Shown here in pieces: positions 49,210-58,049 of a stretch of 64,000 bases of DNA. A model generated the notes under the pieces. It saw only the letters and a program-made list of their open reading frames with translations, made no database searches and was not told the origin of the DNA. Position 1 is the first letter of the stretch, and every line of letters starts with the position of its first letter. Source of the DNA: Pseudolachnospira sp051055405 (lineage in GTDB: Bacteria > Bacillota > Clostridia > Lachnospirales > Lachnospiraceae). Location of the stretch: NCBI RefSeq assembly GCF_051055405.1, contig NZ_CP167068.1, forward strand, positions 434,001-498,000, in the 5' to 3' direction. A program made the position numbers and the translations under genes.

Positions 49210-50271
49210 TTAGATGATCACTACTGGTTTAATTAGATCACGAGGCTTATCTTTCATCAAAAGCAGCGCATCTTCCAGATGATCAAAGCCCTGGAAGCGA
49301 TGAGTCAACAGTTTGGAGGTATCGAGACGTCCGGTTTCCATCAGGGAAGCCAGCTTTTCCATGCGGAGCCGCCCGCCGGGCATCAGGCCTCCGGCAATGG
49401 TTTTGTGACCCATGCCGCATCCCCATTCGATTCGAGGAATTTTCACATAATCGCCGGAACCCAAGTAATTTACGTTTCCAATACGTCCGCCGGGTTTTAC
49501 CATCTGGACAGCCTGGATAAACGTATCGTTATCGCCGCCGGCGACAATCACTTTATCAACGCCTTTTCCATGAGTCTTTTCCAGGATCTGCTCTACGATA
49601 TCGCCTTCTTTATAGTTAATAATATCCGTGGCGCCGTAAGCCTTTGCCACTTCGATGCAGTTTGGACGGGAACCAACCGCATACAGATGACTGGCGCCGT
49701 GCAGAGCTGCTCCGGCTACCGACATCAGACCGACCGGGCCGATTCCAATGACACACACAGAATCACCAAATTGAACGTCCGCCAGCTCCACTCCATGAAA
49801 GCCGGTGGGAACCATGTCGCTGAGCATCACGGCATCCGCCGGGTCCAAGCTGTCCGGCAGGATCGCCAGGTTGGCGTCCGCCTCGTTTACGTGAAAATAT
49901 TCTCCGAAAACACCGTCTTTAAAGTTGGAAAATTTCCAACCAGCCAACATGCCGCCGGAGTGCATGGAATATCCATTTTGAGCTTCCAGGCTTCCCCAAT
50001 CCGGAGTGATAGCGGGTACGATGACGCGATCTCCAACTTTCAGCGTTTTTACCAGGTTTCCGACTTCTACGATTTCTCCCACCGCTTCATGGCCTAAAAT
50101 CATATCGGTACGCTCGCCGATCGCGCCTTCCCATACGGTATGAATATCGGAAGTGCAGGGCGATACGGCAATGGGTTTTACGATTGCATCCAGAGGGCCA
50201 CAGGCAGGCACCTCTTTCTCAATCCAGCCAGTTTTTCCAATCCCAAGCATTGCGAAGCCTTTCATTTTCAT
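49210..50271 (-). CDS. adh: NADP-dependent secondary alcohol dehydrogenase (isopropanol type)
   Basis: A 353-residue zinc-dependent enzyme very like the clostridial NADP-dependent secondary alcohol dehydrogenase that interconverts isopropanol and acetone. Family-defining stretches are MKGFAMLGIGKTGWIEKE, VSPCTSDIHTVWEG (catalytic zinc Cys), LGHEAVGE (His/Glu), AITPDWGSLE, WKFSNFKDGVFGEYFHVN and GIGPVGLMSVAG for the cofactor. The phosphate-binding GSRP motif (AVGSRPNCIEVAK) supports NADP. The four structural-zinc cysteines of classical enzymes are absent, as in this subfamily. AGGAGG precedes the ATG. Confidence 0.94.
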   Translation of the reverse strand: MKMKGFAMLGIGKTGWIEKEVPACGPLDAIVKPIAVSPCTSDIHTVWEGAIGERTDMILGHEAVGEIVEVGNLVKTLKVGDRVIVPAITPDWGSLEAQNGYSMHSGGMLAGWKFSNFKDGVFGEYFHVNEADANLAILPDSLDPADAVMLSDMVPTGFHGVELADVQFGDSVCVIGIGPVGLMSVAGAALHGASHLYAVGSRPNCIEVAKAYGATDIINYKEGDIVEQILEKTHGKGVDKVIVAGGDNDTFIQAVQMVKPGGRIGNVNYLGSGDYVKIPRIEWGCGMGHKTIAGGLMPGGRLRMEKLASLMETGRLDTSKLLTHRFQGFDHLEDALLLMKDKPRDLIKPVVII

Positions 50272-50808
50272 CTGTAGATCCTCCTTGATTGTTATTTTGA
50301 TAACGTTAACTTATTGGCAAATACATCATAACTCTTCGTGAACTTTTTGTCAATTTAAAATTTTTTGTTTTTGGAATTATTTTCTTGCTTTCTTTTTGTT
50401 GATTCCAAGAATAAGTGGGAATCCATTTATTTTATTATATCCAGGATGTGGAAAAAAATCCGAGAACTTTCCTAAAATGATTCGGTGTCAAAAGGGCCCT
50501 GCATGAAAACGTGTTGGAATATTTTGTAGGGTTTCGGAGCAAGTACTTCTAGGATTTCGGAAATTTGTGAAAAGCACTCACAAAAATAAGAAACTCGCTG
50601 CGCTCAGACAGTCTTATTTTTGTTCATAAGACAAATTCCCGAAATCTAAGAAGTGCTAATGCTCCTGCAAATACAAAATATTCCAACACGTTTTCATGCA
50701 GGGCCCTTTTGACATCCGAATCTTAACGTGAGAAAGAACGGTACGCCATGGAGGACGATACCGTTCTTTCTGAGAGAGTAGTTTGCTTTTGTAAGTTACC
50801 GAATATTT
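50272..50808. other. Long intergenic region between adh and hpf
   Basis: No gene is supported. The left part (50296-50309) holds GATAACGTTAAC, a palindromic AT-rich site near the adh start that could be an operator. The right two-thirds is the 244-bp imperfect hairpin described separately. Confidence 0.6.
50479..50722. repeat. 244-bp imperfect palindrome (long hairpin element)
   Basis: Both ends match in inverted orientation: GATTCGGTGTCAAAAGGGCCC at the left and GGGCCCTTTTGACATCCGAATC at the right, followed inward by CTGCATGAAAACGTGTTGG and its complement, ATATTTTGTA, AGCA.TACTTCTAGGATTTCGG (right complement CCGAAATCTAAGAAGTGCTA) and finally CAAAAATAAG (50581-50590) with CTTATTTTTG (50613-50622) around a loop containing CTCGCTGCGCTCAGACAG. 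It encodes no protein. Its tips match the short element at 1574-1628. Confidence 0.8.
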
Positions 50809-51336
50809 TTAGAACTCTGGCTCAATCAAACCATAGGTTCCATTTTTCCTTTTATATACGACGTTTACTTGATCGGTATCCGCATCGCGGAAAACGTAAA
50901 AGTTATGTCCAAGCATCTCCATCTGCAGACACGCTTCCTCTGCATCCATTGGTTTGACTGCAAAGCGTTTTGTCTTTACAATCTGAATACTTTCTTCTTC
51001 TTCATAAGGCTCGTCCGTATATTCTTTTGAAAAACTGGCGGCGCTTTGAGCGGAATCGATCAGTTTATTTTTATATTTTTTCAGTTGCCGTTCTATGGTT
51101 TCCTGTACCAGATCGATGGAAGTATACATATCTTCGCTGACTTCTTCCGCGCGAATGATGCGTCCTTTAACCGGGATGGTAACCTCGATTTTCTGACGTC
51201 CTTTTTCTACGCTCAATGTGACCTGCGCTTCGGTGTCAGAATTAAAATATTTTTCTAGCTTTTTGAGTTTCGTGTCGATGGCTTCCTGGAGTCCAGGGGT
51301 GAGATCGATGTTTTTTCCTGCGACGATAAAACGCAT
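50809..51336 (-). CDS. hpf: Long-form ribosome hibernation promoting factor
   Basis: A 175-residue protein. The N-terminal HPF/RaiA domain (MRFIVAGKNIDLTPGLQEAI to about residue 95) binds the decoding region, and the C-terminal domain (KTKRFAVKPMDAEEACLQME, NVVYKRKNGTYGLIEPEF) drives 100S dimer formation. The ATG at 51336 follows AAGGAG; the open frame extends farther but with no start support. It is divergent from secA, as in many Firmicutes where hpf and secA are neighbours. Confidence 0.96.
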   Translation of the reverse strand: MRFIVAGKNIDLTPGLQEAIDTKLKKLEKYFNSDTEAQVTLSVEKGRQKIEVTIPVKGRIIRAEEVSEDMYTSIDLVQETIERQLKKYKNKLIDSAQSAASFSKEYTDEPYEEEESIQIVKTKRFAVKPMDAEEACLQMEMLGHNFYVFRDADTDQVNVVYKRKNGTYGLIEPEF

Positions 51337-51500
51337 ACAATCATCTCCTTTTCGGCTATTTTTTGTGGAAAACCAGAAAAAAGGACCTTTTTCTTCCACA
51401 GGATTCAAAGGATGTAGTCGGAATCCAAGGTTTTTTGACAAAAAAACGAGAAAATGAAAAGATTCCGTATATAGAGAAAACAAATCCTTTGATATTTATA

Positions 51501-51528
51501 ATTGTAGCATAAAATCATAAAAAATCAA
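51501..51528 (-). promoter_or_regulatory. Candidate hpf promoter
   Basis: On the minus strand, TTGATT (complement of 51523-51528), a 16-bp spacer and TACAAT (complement of 51501-51506). Confidence 0.45.
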
Positions 51529-51614
51529 GAAGTAATCCGAAAAAAATCACCAAAAAATTTGTTAAAAAACCAAAAAAAATGTCGAAACGTCCACAGGGTA
51601 GAGCGGAATAAAAT

Positions 51615-51687
51615 TGTGGATAATGTGGATAACTTCGTGTATAACTCAATTTTAGGCCAAAAATCCGGGAAAGGGCCTTGTGGATAA
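51615..51687. promoter_or_regulatory. Cluster of three perfect DnaA boxes
   Basis: TGTGGATAA, the complement of the DnaA consensus TTATCCACA, occurs exactly at 51615-51623, 51624-51632 and 51679-51687, all in the same orientation. A weaker TGTATAACT lies at 51639-51647. The left flank (51485-51580) is very AT-rich. Confidence 0.7.
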
Positions 51688-51751
51688 CTGGTGATAAGAA
51701 TGGGGAAAACGGAACCTGTAGCCTATGATTTTGGATGGAGAAAAGAAGTGG

Positions 51752-51780
51752 TTGAATTCAGATTGGTATGATGATACAAT
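51752..51780 (+). promoter_or_regulatory. Candidate secA promoter
   Basis: TTGAAT at 51752-51757, a 17-bp spacer and TACAAT at 51775-51780. Confidence 0.5.
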
Positions 51781-51817
51781 ATACGGTGGTAAATTTTATG
51801 CTAAGGAGTGTAACTCT

Positions 51818-54385
51818 ATGGGCTTAGTACAGAAAATATTTGGGACGCAAAGCGAAAAAGAGCTGAAGCGGATCTCTCCCTTGATAAACAAGATAGAGAG
51901 TCTGCGCCCCCAGATGATGGAAATGTCGGACGAGGGGCTGCGGGCCAAGACACAGGAATTTAAAAAGCGTCTTGGTGAAGGAGAAACTTTAGACGACTTG
52001 TTGCCGGAGGCTTTCGCGGTGGTCCGAGAGGCGGCCAGACGGGTTTTGAATATGGAACCTTACCGAGTGCAGCTGATTGGCGGCGTGGTTTTGCATCAGG
52101 GGCGGATTGCCGAGATGAGAACCGGTGAAGGAAAGACATTGGTTTCCACCCTGCCGGCTTATTTGAATGCGTTAGAGGGAAAGGGCGTTCATATTGTAAC
52201 GGTCAATGATTATTTGGCCAAACGTGACGCGGAATGGATGGGACAGGTCCATGAGTTTTTGGGAGTTACTGTCGGCGTCGTACTGAATTCGATGACGCCG
52301 GAGGAGAGAAAGAAAGCTTATGGCTGCGACATCACCTATGTTACCAACAATGAGCTGGGATTCGATTATCTGCGGGACAATATGGCCATCTACAAGGAGC
52401 AGCTGGTGCTTCGCAATCTCCATTATGCGATTGTAGACGAGGTGGACTCGGTTTTGATCGATGAAGCGAGAACTCCGCTGATTATCTCCGGGCAGAGCGG
52501 AAAGTCCACCAAGCTTTATGAGGTCTGCGATTATCTAGCGCAGCGGCTGGAGCGTGGTGAGGAAACCGAGCTGACCAAGATGGCGGCGATCATGAAAGAA
52601 GAGCAGAAGGAGAGCGGCGATTTCGTTGTAAACGAAAAAGATAAGCAGGTGAACCTGACGGCGGAGGGCGTTGCCAAGGTAGAAAAATTCTTTCAGATTG
52701 AAAATCTGGCCGATCCGGAAAACCTGGAGATCCAGCACAATATTATTTTGGCTCTCCGGGCGCACAATCTGATGTTCCGGGATAAAGACTATGTGGTAAA
52801 AGATGACGAGGTTTTAATCGTCGACGAGTTTACCGGCCGTATTATGCCAGGCCGCCGGTATTCCGACGGGCTGCATCAGGCCATTGAGGCAAAGGAGCAT
52901 GTGAAGGTAAAGCGGGAGAGCAAGACCTTAGCCACGATCACCTTCCAGAACTTCTTTAATAAGTTTGAGAAAAAAGCTGGTATGACCGGTACGGCTATGA
53001 CCGAGGAAAAGGAATTCCGGGATATCTACGGCATGGATGTCATCGAGATTCCGACGAATAAGCCGGTGGTCCGGAAAGATCATCAGGACGCGGTATATAA
53101 GACGAAAAAGGAAAAACTCCATGCGATTGTGGAGGAGATCGTCTCTTCTCATGAGAAGGGACAGCCCGTGTTGGTTGGTACGATTACCATCGAGGCTTCC
53201 GAGGAATTGTCGGCTCTGTTAAAGAAGCGTGGAATCCAGCATAACGTATTGAATGCAAAGTTCCACGAACAGGAAGCGCAGATCGTTGCGGACGCCGGAC
53301 ATCATGGTGCGGTGACCATCGCCACCAATATGGCGGGCCGTGGTACGGATATTAAGCTGGATGAGGACAGCATCGCGGCCGGCGGCTTAAAGATTATTGG
53401 CACGGAGCGTCATGAATCCCGCCGGATCGACAATCAGCTGCGCGGCCGTTCCGGACGTCAGGGAGATCCAGGTGAATCCCAGTTCTTTATTTCTCTGGAA
53501 GACGATCTGATGCGTCTCTTTGGCGGAGAGCGGATGCTCAATATGTTCAACACCTTGAAGGTGCCGGACAATGAGCAGATTCAGCACAAGATGCTTTCCG
53601 GAGCCATCGAGAAGGCTCAGAAAAAGATCGAAGGAAATAACTTTGGCATTCGGAAACAGTTACTGGATTATGACCAAGTTATGAATGAACAGCGTGAGAT
53701 CATTTACGATGAACGCCGCAGCGTCCTGAATGGAGAGAGCATGCGTGACGTGGTCATGAAGATGATCAGCGATGTGACGGAACATATCGTAGATATGTGT
53801 ATTTCGGAGGAGCAGACCCCGGATCAGTGGGATATGAACGAGCTGAATTCTCTGCTGCTTCCAATTTTCCCGATGCGGGCGGTGGTTTTAAGCGATGAGC
53901 AGAAGAAGACGTACAAGAAAGCAGATCTGATGCAATCCTTAAAACAGCAAACGGTGAAACTCTATGAGGCGAAGGAAGCAGAATTTGCGGATCCGGAACA
54001 GATTCGTGAGATCGAGCGCGTGGTTTTGCTGAAAGTGATCGACCGCCGTTGGATGGATCACATCGACGATATGGAGCAGCTGCGCCAGGGAATTGGCCTG
54101 CAGGCTTATGGCCAGAGAGATCCTCTGGTTGAGTATAAGATGGCCGGTTACGATATGTTTGATCAAATGACGGCCTCCATCGAGGAAGATACGGTTCGTC
54201 TGCTGCTGCATATTCGGTTGGAGCAGAAAGTAGAGCGGGAACAGGTTGCAAAGGCGACTGGAACTAACCGGGACGACAGTCTCCCCAAGGGACCCAAGAG
54301 AAGAGACGAGAAAAAGGTCTATCCCAATGACCCGTGCCCTTGCGGTTCGGGCAAAAAATATAAACAATGCTGTGGCAGAAAGTAG
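51818..54385 (+). CDS. secA: Preprotein translocase ATPase SecA
   Basis: An 855-residue motor that drives preproteins through SecYEG. Visible motifs are RTGEGKTLVSTLPAYL (Walker A, near residue 103), DEVDSVLIDEART (Walker B/DEAD, near residue 208), TGTAMTEEKEF, NMAGRGTDIKL, RQGDPGESQFFIS and the C-terminal zinc-binding CPCGSGKKYKQCCG. The ATG at 51818 follows AAGGAG and gives the standard start MGLVQKIFGTQSEK. An upstream in-frame codon at 51725 lies before the promoter. prfB follows after 9 bases. Confidence 0.97.
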   Translation: MGLVQKIFGTQSEKELKRISPLINKIESLRPQMMEMSDEGLRAKTQEFKKRLGEGETLDDLLPEAFAVVREAARRVLNMEPYRVQLIGGVVLHQGRIAEMRTGEGKTLVSTLPAYLNALEGKGVHIVTVNDYLAKRDAEWMGQVHEFLGVTVGVVLNSMTPEERKKAYGCDITYVTNNELGFDYLRDNMAIYKEQLVLRNLHYAIVDEVDSVLIDEARTPLIISGQSGKSTKLYEVCDYLAQRLERGEETELTKMAAIMKEEQKESGDFVVNEKDKQVNLTAEGVAKVEKFFQIENLADPENLEIQHNIILALRAHNLMFRDKDYVVKDDEVLIVDEFTGRIMPGRRYSDGLHQAIEAKEHVKVKRESKTLATITFQNFFNKFEKKAGMTGTAMTEEKEFRDIYGMDVIEIPTNKPVVRKDHQDAVYKTKKEKLHAIVEEIVSSHEKGQPVLVGTITIEASEELSALLKKRGIQHNVLNAKFHEQEAQIVADAGHHGAVTIATNMAGRGTDIKLDEDSIAAGGLKIIGTERHESRRIDNQLRGRSGRQGDPGESQFFISLEDDLMRLFGGERMLNMFNTLKVPDNEQIQHKMLSGAIEKAQKKIEGNNFGIRKQLLDYDQVMNEQREIIYDERRSVLNGESMRDVVMKMISDVTEHIVDMCISEEQTPDQWDMNELNSLLLPIFPMRAVVLSDEQKKTYKKADLMQSLKQQTVKLYEAKEAEFADPEQIREIERVVLLKVIDRRWMDHIDDMEQLRQGIGLQAYGQRDPLVEYKMAGYDMFDQMTASIEEDTVRLLLHIRLEQKVEREQVAKATGTNRDDSLPKGPKRRDEKKVYPNDPCPCGSGKKYKQCCGRK

Positions 54386-54394
54386 GTGACATTA

Positions 54395-55505
54395 ATGGTT
54401 GAATTGGACCAGTACAAAGTAAATCTGGCCGCCTGTGCCCAGCCGTTAATCGAAGTGAGGGATTCACTTTGACCTGGCTGGCAAAGAAAACCGGATTGCA
54501 GAATTAGAGAGAATAATGGAAGAGCCGTCCTTCTGGGAGGACGCGGAGAAGTCCAGCAAGACCATGCAGGAGCTAAAAAGCCTAAAGTCGGTGGTGGATA
54601 CCTGCACGGAGCTTCAGACCAAATATGAGGATTTGGAGACTTTGATCGAGATGGCCTATGAGGAGGAGGACGAGAGTCTGATTCCGGAGATAGGCGAAGA
54701 GCTGGACGCCTTTATGAAGCGGTTGGACGATATGCGTATCAGTACGCTGCTGTCCGGCGAATATGATAAGAACAATGCGATTTTGACTCTCCACGCCGGA
54801 GCCGGGGGAACGGAGGCCTGCGACTGGTCGGGGATGCTCTACCGGATGTATACGCGCTGGGCGGAAAAACGAGGATTTGCCATCGAGGTGCTGGATTATC
54901 TGGACGGCGAGGAAGCGGGAGTCAAGTCGGTGACGATTCAGGTCAACGGTCTGAACGCTTACGGTTACCTGAAATCAGAGAAAGGAGTACACCGTCTGGT
55001 TCGTATTTCCCCCTTTAATGCGGCGGGAAAGAGGCAGACTTCCTTTGTGTCCTGCGATGTAATGCCGGATATCGAGGATGACATCGACATTGAAATTCGG
55101 GATGAGGATATTCGGATTGATACGTACCGTTCCAGCGGAGCCGGCGGACAGCATATCAACAAAACGTCTTCGGCGATCCGGATTACCCACTATCCCACCG
55201 GGATTGTGGTTCAGTGCCAGAATGAGCGGTCCCAGTTCCAAAACAAGGATAAAGCCATGCAGATGTTAAAGGCGAAGCTGTATCTTCTGAAGCAGCAGGA
55301 GCAGGCGGAGAAAGCCTCAGGAATCCGGGGCGAGGTTTCGGACATCAGCTGGGGCAACCAGATTCGCTCGTATGTCTTGCAGCCCTACACCATGGTGAAG
55401 GATCACCGGACAGAGGTGGAAACTGGAAACGTAAACAGCGTTTTGGACGGAAATATTGATCTTTTTATCAATGGATATTTAAAATGGTGCAATCTGTCGC
55501 GTTAA
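54395..55505 (+). CDS. prfB: Peptide chain release factor 2, with programmed +1 frameshift
   Basis: A 369-residue release factor for UGA and UAA. The first 25 codons run from the ATG at 54395 to an in-frame TGA at 54470-54472; the ribosome slips +1 on CTT-TGA-C and continues in the frame starting with GAC at 54471. The SD-like GAGGG before the slip site is the usual stimulator. Downstream, the anticodon-like SPF is at residues 205-207 and the catalytic GGQ at residues 250-252, the same numbering as in E. coli. The frameshift senses RF2 level. secA-prfB adjacency is common in Firmicutes. Confidence 0.95.
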
Positions 55506-55589
55506 AGTAGAGAACAGGCGGTTGCGTCCGGAGAAAATGTGTGCTAATATTTGAGATTAGCAGGAAGAAACAGGAAAGGAATGAACGCC

Positions 55590-56801
55590 ATGCGGCAGAT
55601 AGCGATTATGGGTTTCGGAACCATCGGATCCGGCGCCTTTGATGTAGTAAATACGAATCGTGAGATCATCAAAAAGAACCTGGGTGAGGAGCTTCAGGTA
55701 AAGTATGTATTGGATATTCGGGAATTTCCAGGTCAGCCGGTAGAAAAAGTGCTGGTTCATGATGTGGATACGATTATGAATGATCCAGAAGTGGATGTGG
55801 TTGTCGAGACCATGGGCGGCTTAGAGCCGGCGTTTACTTTTGTAAAAAAGGCCTTGGAAGCAGGAAAGAGCGTCGTCACTTCCAATAAAGAACTGGTGGC
55901 CAAAAAAGGTGTGGAGCTGATGGCTGTGGCGAAAGCGAAGAACGTCAACTTCTTCTTCGGCGCCAGCGTGGGCGGTGGGATCCCGATTATCCGTCCGCTG
56001 CTTCGGAGCCTTAGCGCGGATGACATCGATCAGGTTTCAGGAATTTTAAATGGAACGACGAATTATATCCTGACCAAGATGGACCGGGAAGGAACTTCTT
56101 TTGAAGCTGCTTTAAAGGAAGCCCAGGATAATGGTTTTGCGGAAAGAAAGCCGGAGGCGGACGTGGAAGGCTACGATGCCTGCCGGAAGATTGCGATCCT
56201 CAGTTCCATTGTAGAAGGCAAATTTGTGGACTTTGAGGATATTTATACCGAGGGTATCACAAAGATTACCAGTGAGGATTTCGAGTATGCCAGACAACTT
56301 GGCTGGGCCATCAAGCTTTTGGCGAGCAGTTGGAAGGAACAGGGACATCGGTATGCCATGGTATCTCCTGTGTTGGTAAAGCCGGAGAATCCTTTGTACG
56401 CCGTGAACGATGTATTCAACGCGATTTTGGTCCATGGAAATATGGTGGACAATGTGATGTTTTATGGCCGTGGAGCCGGTTCTCATGCGACGGCCAGTGC
56501 GGTAATGGCCGATGTGGTGGAAGCAGTAAAACATCTGGGTGAGAATATCTATGCCGGATGGAGCGAGGAAAAGCGAGAGCTCTCCGATATCTCTATGTCA
56601 GAAAAGCAATTTTTGATCCGTGTCAAAGGGGACGTCTCCCGGCAGTCGGAATTGGCCACAAAGTTTGGCGCTGGCCAGCTGATCGATGCGGATGTGGCCG
56701 GTGAGATCGGATATTTGACGCCGGTGCTCAGTGAAAAAGCCTTTGAGGCCGCAGCGGCAAAGACGGAAGGCATTCTGCAGCGGATTCGGGTGCAGGCTTG
56801 A
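55590..56801 (+). CDS. hom: Homoserine dehydrogenase
   Basis: A 403-residue enzyme that reduces aspartate semialdehyde to homoserine. The N-terminal Rossmann motif is IAIMGFGTIGSGAF, followed by VVVETMGGLEPAF, TSNKELVAKKG, GASVGGGIPIIRPL and GILNGTTNYILTKM, and by ADVEGYDACRKIAIL. The C-terminus (FLIRVKGDVSRQSELATKFG) is shorter than a full ACT domain. The ATG at 55590 is preferred, with AGGAAAGGA 9 bases upstream; an ATG at 55581 is also in frame. It leads the homoserine operon. Confidence 0.94.
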   Translation: MRQIAIMGFGTIGSGAFDVVNTNREIIKKNLGEELQVKYVLDIREFPGQPVEKVLVHDVDTIMNDPEVDVVVETMGGLEPAFTFVKKALEAGKSVVTSNKELVAKKGVELMAVAKAKNVNFFFGASVGGGIPIIRPLLRSLSADDIDQVSGILNGTTNYILTKMDREGTSFEAALKEAQDNGFAERKPEADVEGYDACRKIAILSSIVEGKFVDFEDIYTEGITKITSEDFEYARQLGWAIKLLASSWKEQGHRYAMVSPVLVKPENPLYAVNDVFNAILVHGNMVDNVMFYGRGAGSHATASAVMADVVEAVKHLGENIYAGWSEEKRELSDISMSEKQFLIRVKGDVSRQSELATKFGAGQLIDADVAGEIGYLTPVLSEKAFEAAAAKTEGILQRIRVQA

Positions 56802-56837
56802 CGGGATTTACCGGTATAGATGAGGAGATAGAAAGCT

Positions 56838-58049
56838 ATGAAATATGTAGTGATTTTAGGCGATGGAATGGCAGACGAGCCTTTGGGTGAGTTAAATGGT
56901 CAGACGCCTCTGGAAGCGGCAAAGACGCCATTTTTGGACGCGCTGTCCAAACAATCGGAGATTGGCCTGTCCCATACGATTCCGGAAGGGATGAAGCCGG
57001 GAAGCGATACGGCGAATCTGGCTGTTCTAGGGTATAATCCAAAAGAGTATTACACGGGGCGTTCTCCTTTGGAGGCGCTTAGTATCGGCGTTCCGATGAA
57101 GGATACGGATATTGCCCTTCGAACCAATATTGTTACTTTATCCGACGACGATGTGCCTTTTGAGGAAAAAACGATTCTCGACCACAGCTCGGGGGAGATT
57201 TCTACCGAAGACGCCGCTGTTCTTTTGGAAGCGGTAAAGAAAGAGCTGCAAAACGAGATCTATCAGTTTTATGTAGGTACCAGCTACCGTCATCTGCTGA
57301 TCTGGGATCAGGGGCAGGTCGTGGATCTGGCGCAGCCTCACGATCATCTGGGGCAGAAGATTGGCCCCTTCCTTCCGGAAGATCCGGTACTGAGACAGAT
57401 GATGGTGCGCAGCTATGAGATTCTGAAAGACCATCCGCTGAATCAGGCGAGAAAGGCGGCGGGGAAAAATCCGGCCAACTGTTTCTGGTTCTGGGGAGCG
57501 GGGACAAAGCCGATTCTCTCTTCCTTTGAGGAAAAGACGGGCCTAAAAGGCGCGATGATTTCCGCGGTGGATTTGCTGAAGGGAATTGCAGTTGGCGCCG
57601 GGATGACGAATATTATTGTGGAAGGCGCGGACGGCACCCTGCATACCAATTATGAGGGCAAGGCAAAAGCCGCTGTGGATGCGTTAACTAAGGATGGATA
57701 TGATTTTGTTTACGTGCATGTGGAAGCTCCCGACGAGATGGGACATCAGGGAAGCATAGAGCGGAAAATCAAAGCCATCGAATATCTGGACCAGCGAGTG
57801 ATTCGCCCGGTAAAGGAAGGGCTGGACGCTGCCGGGCTGGATTATCGAATGTTGGTGATGCCGGATCATCCGACGCCGATCTGCGTTCGGACGCATACGT
57901 CCGATCCGGTTCCTTATCTGATTTATGACAGCGCGAAACCGGAAGAGCATTCCTGGAACTATAACGAGAAAGAAGCAAAGGCCAGCGGCAATTACATTGC
58001 TGAGGGGTATCGTACCATGGATCATTTGCTGGGAGGAAAAACATGCTGA
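56838..58049 (+). CDS. ApgM-family phosphotransferase, proposed homoserine kinase
   Basis: A 403-residue protein of the cofactor-independent phosphoglycerate mutase superfamily (alkaline phosphatase fold). Motifs include YVVILGDGMADEPL (metal Asp), GSDTANLAVLGYNP with the likely phosphorylated Ser/Thr, YVHVEAPDEMGHQG and MVMPDHPTP-type LVMPDHPTPIC. ApgM-type proteins located among threonine genes are classed as a proposed homoserine kinase. Here it lies between hom and aspartokinase and overlaps the latter by 7 bases, which supports that role over glycolysis. No GHMP-type homoserine kinase is seen in the window. Confidence 0.8.
   Translation: MKYVVILGDGMADEPLGELNGQTPLEAAKTPFLDALSKQSEIGLSHTIPEGMKPGSDTANLAVLGYNPKEYYTGRSPLEALSIGVPMKDTDIALRTNIVTLSDDDVPFEEKTILDHSSGEISTEDAAVLLEAVKKELQNEIYQFYVGTSYRHLLIWDQGQVVDLAQPHDHLGQKIGPFLPEDPVLRQMMVRSYEILKDHPLNQARKAAGKNPANCFWFWGAGTKPILSSFEEKTGLKGAMISAVDLLKGIAVGAGMTNIIVEGADGTLHTNYEGKAKAAVDALTKDGYDFVYVHVEAPDEMGHQGSIERKIKAIEYLDQRVIRPVKEGLDAAGLDYRMLVMPDHPTPICVRTHTSDPVPYLIYDSAKPEEHSWNYNEKEAKASGNYIAEGYRTMDHLLGGKTC

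Larger units (their letters stand above)
51337..51817. other. hpf-secA intergenic region
   Basis: Holds the hpf promoter, an AT-rich tract, one TGTCGAA (51580-51586), the DnaA-box cluster and the secA promoter. No small gene is supported. Confidence 0.6.

Noticed and set aside
50296..50309. CcpA (cre) site at the adh promoter
   Set aside because: TGATAACGTTAACT resembles cre but misses the conserved CA end; kept only as an unnamed palindrome.
51580..51586. Spo0A box upstream of secA
   Set aside because: Isolated match in AT-rich sequence, with no supporting promoter layout.
51485..51720. Chromosomal origin of replication
   Set aside because: Three DnaA boxes and an AT-rich tract are present, but dnaA and dnaN are not nearby, and most genes on both sides run in the same direction, so there is no leading-strand switch.
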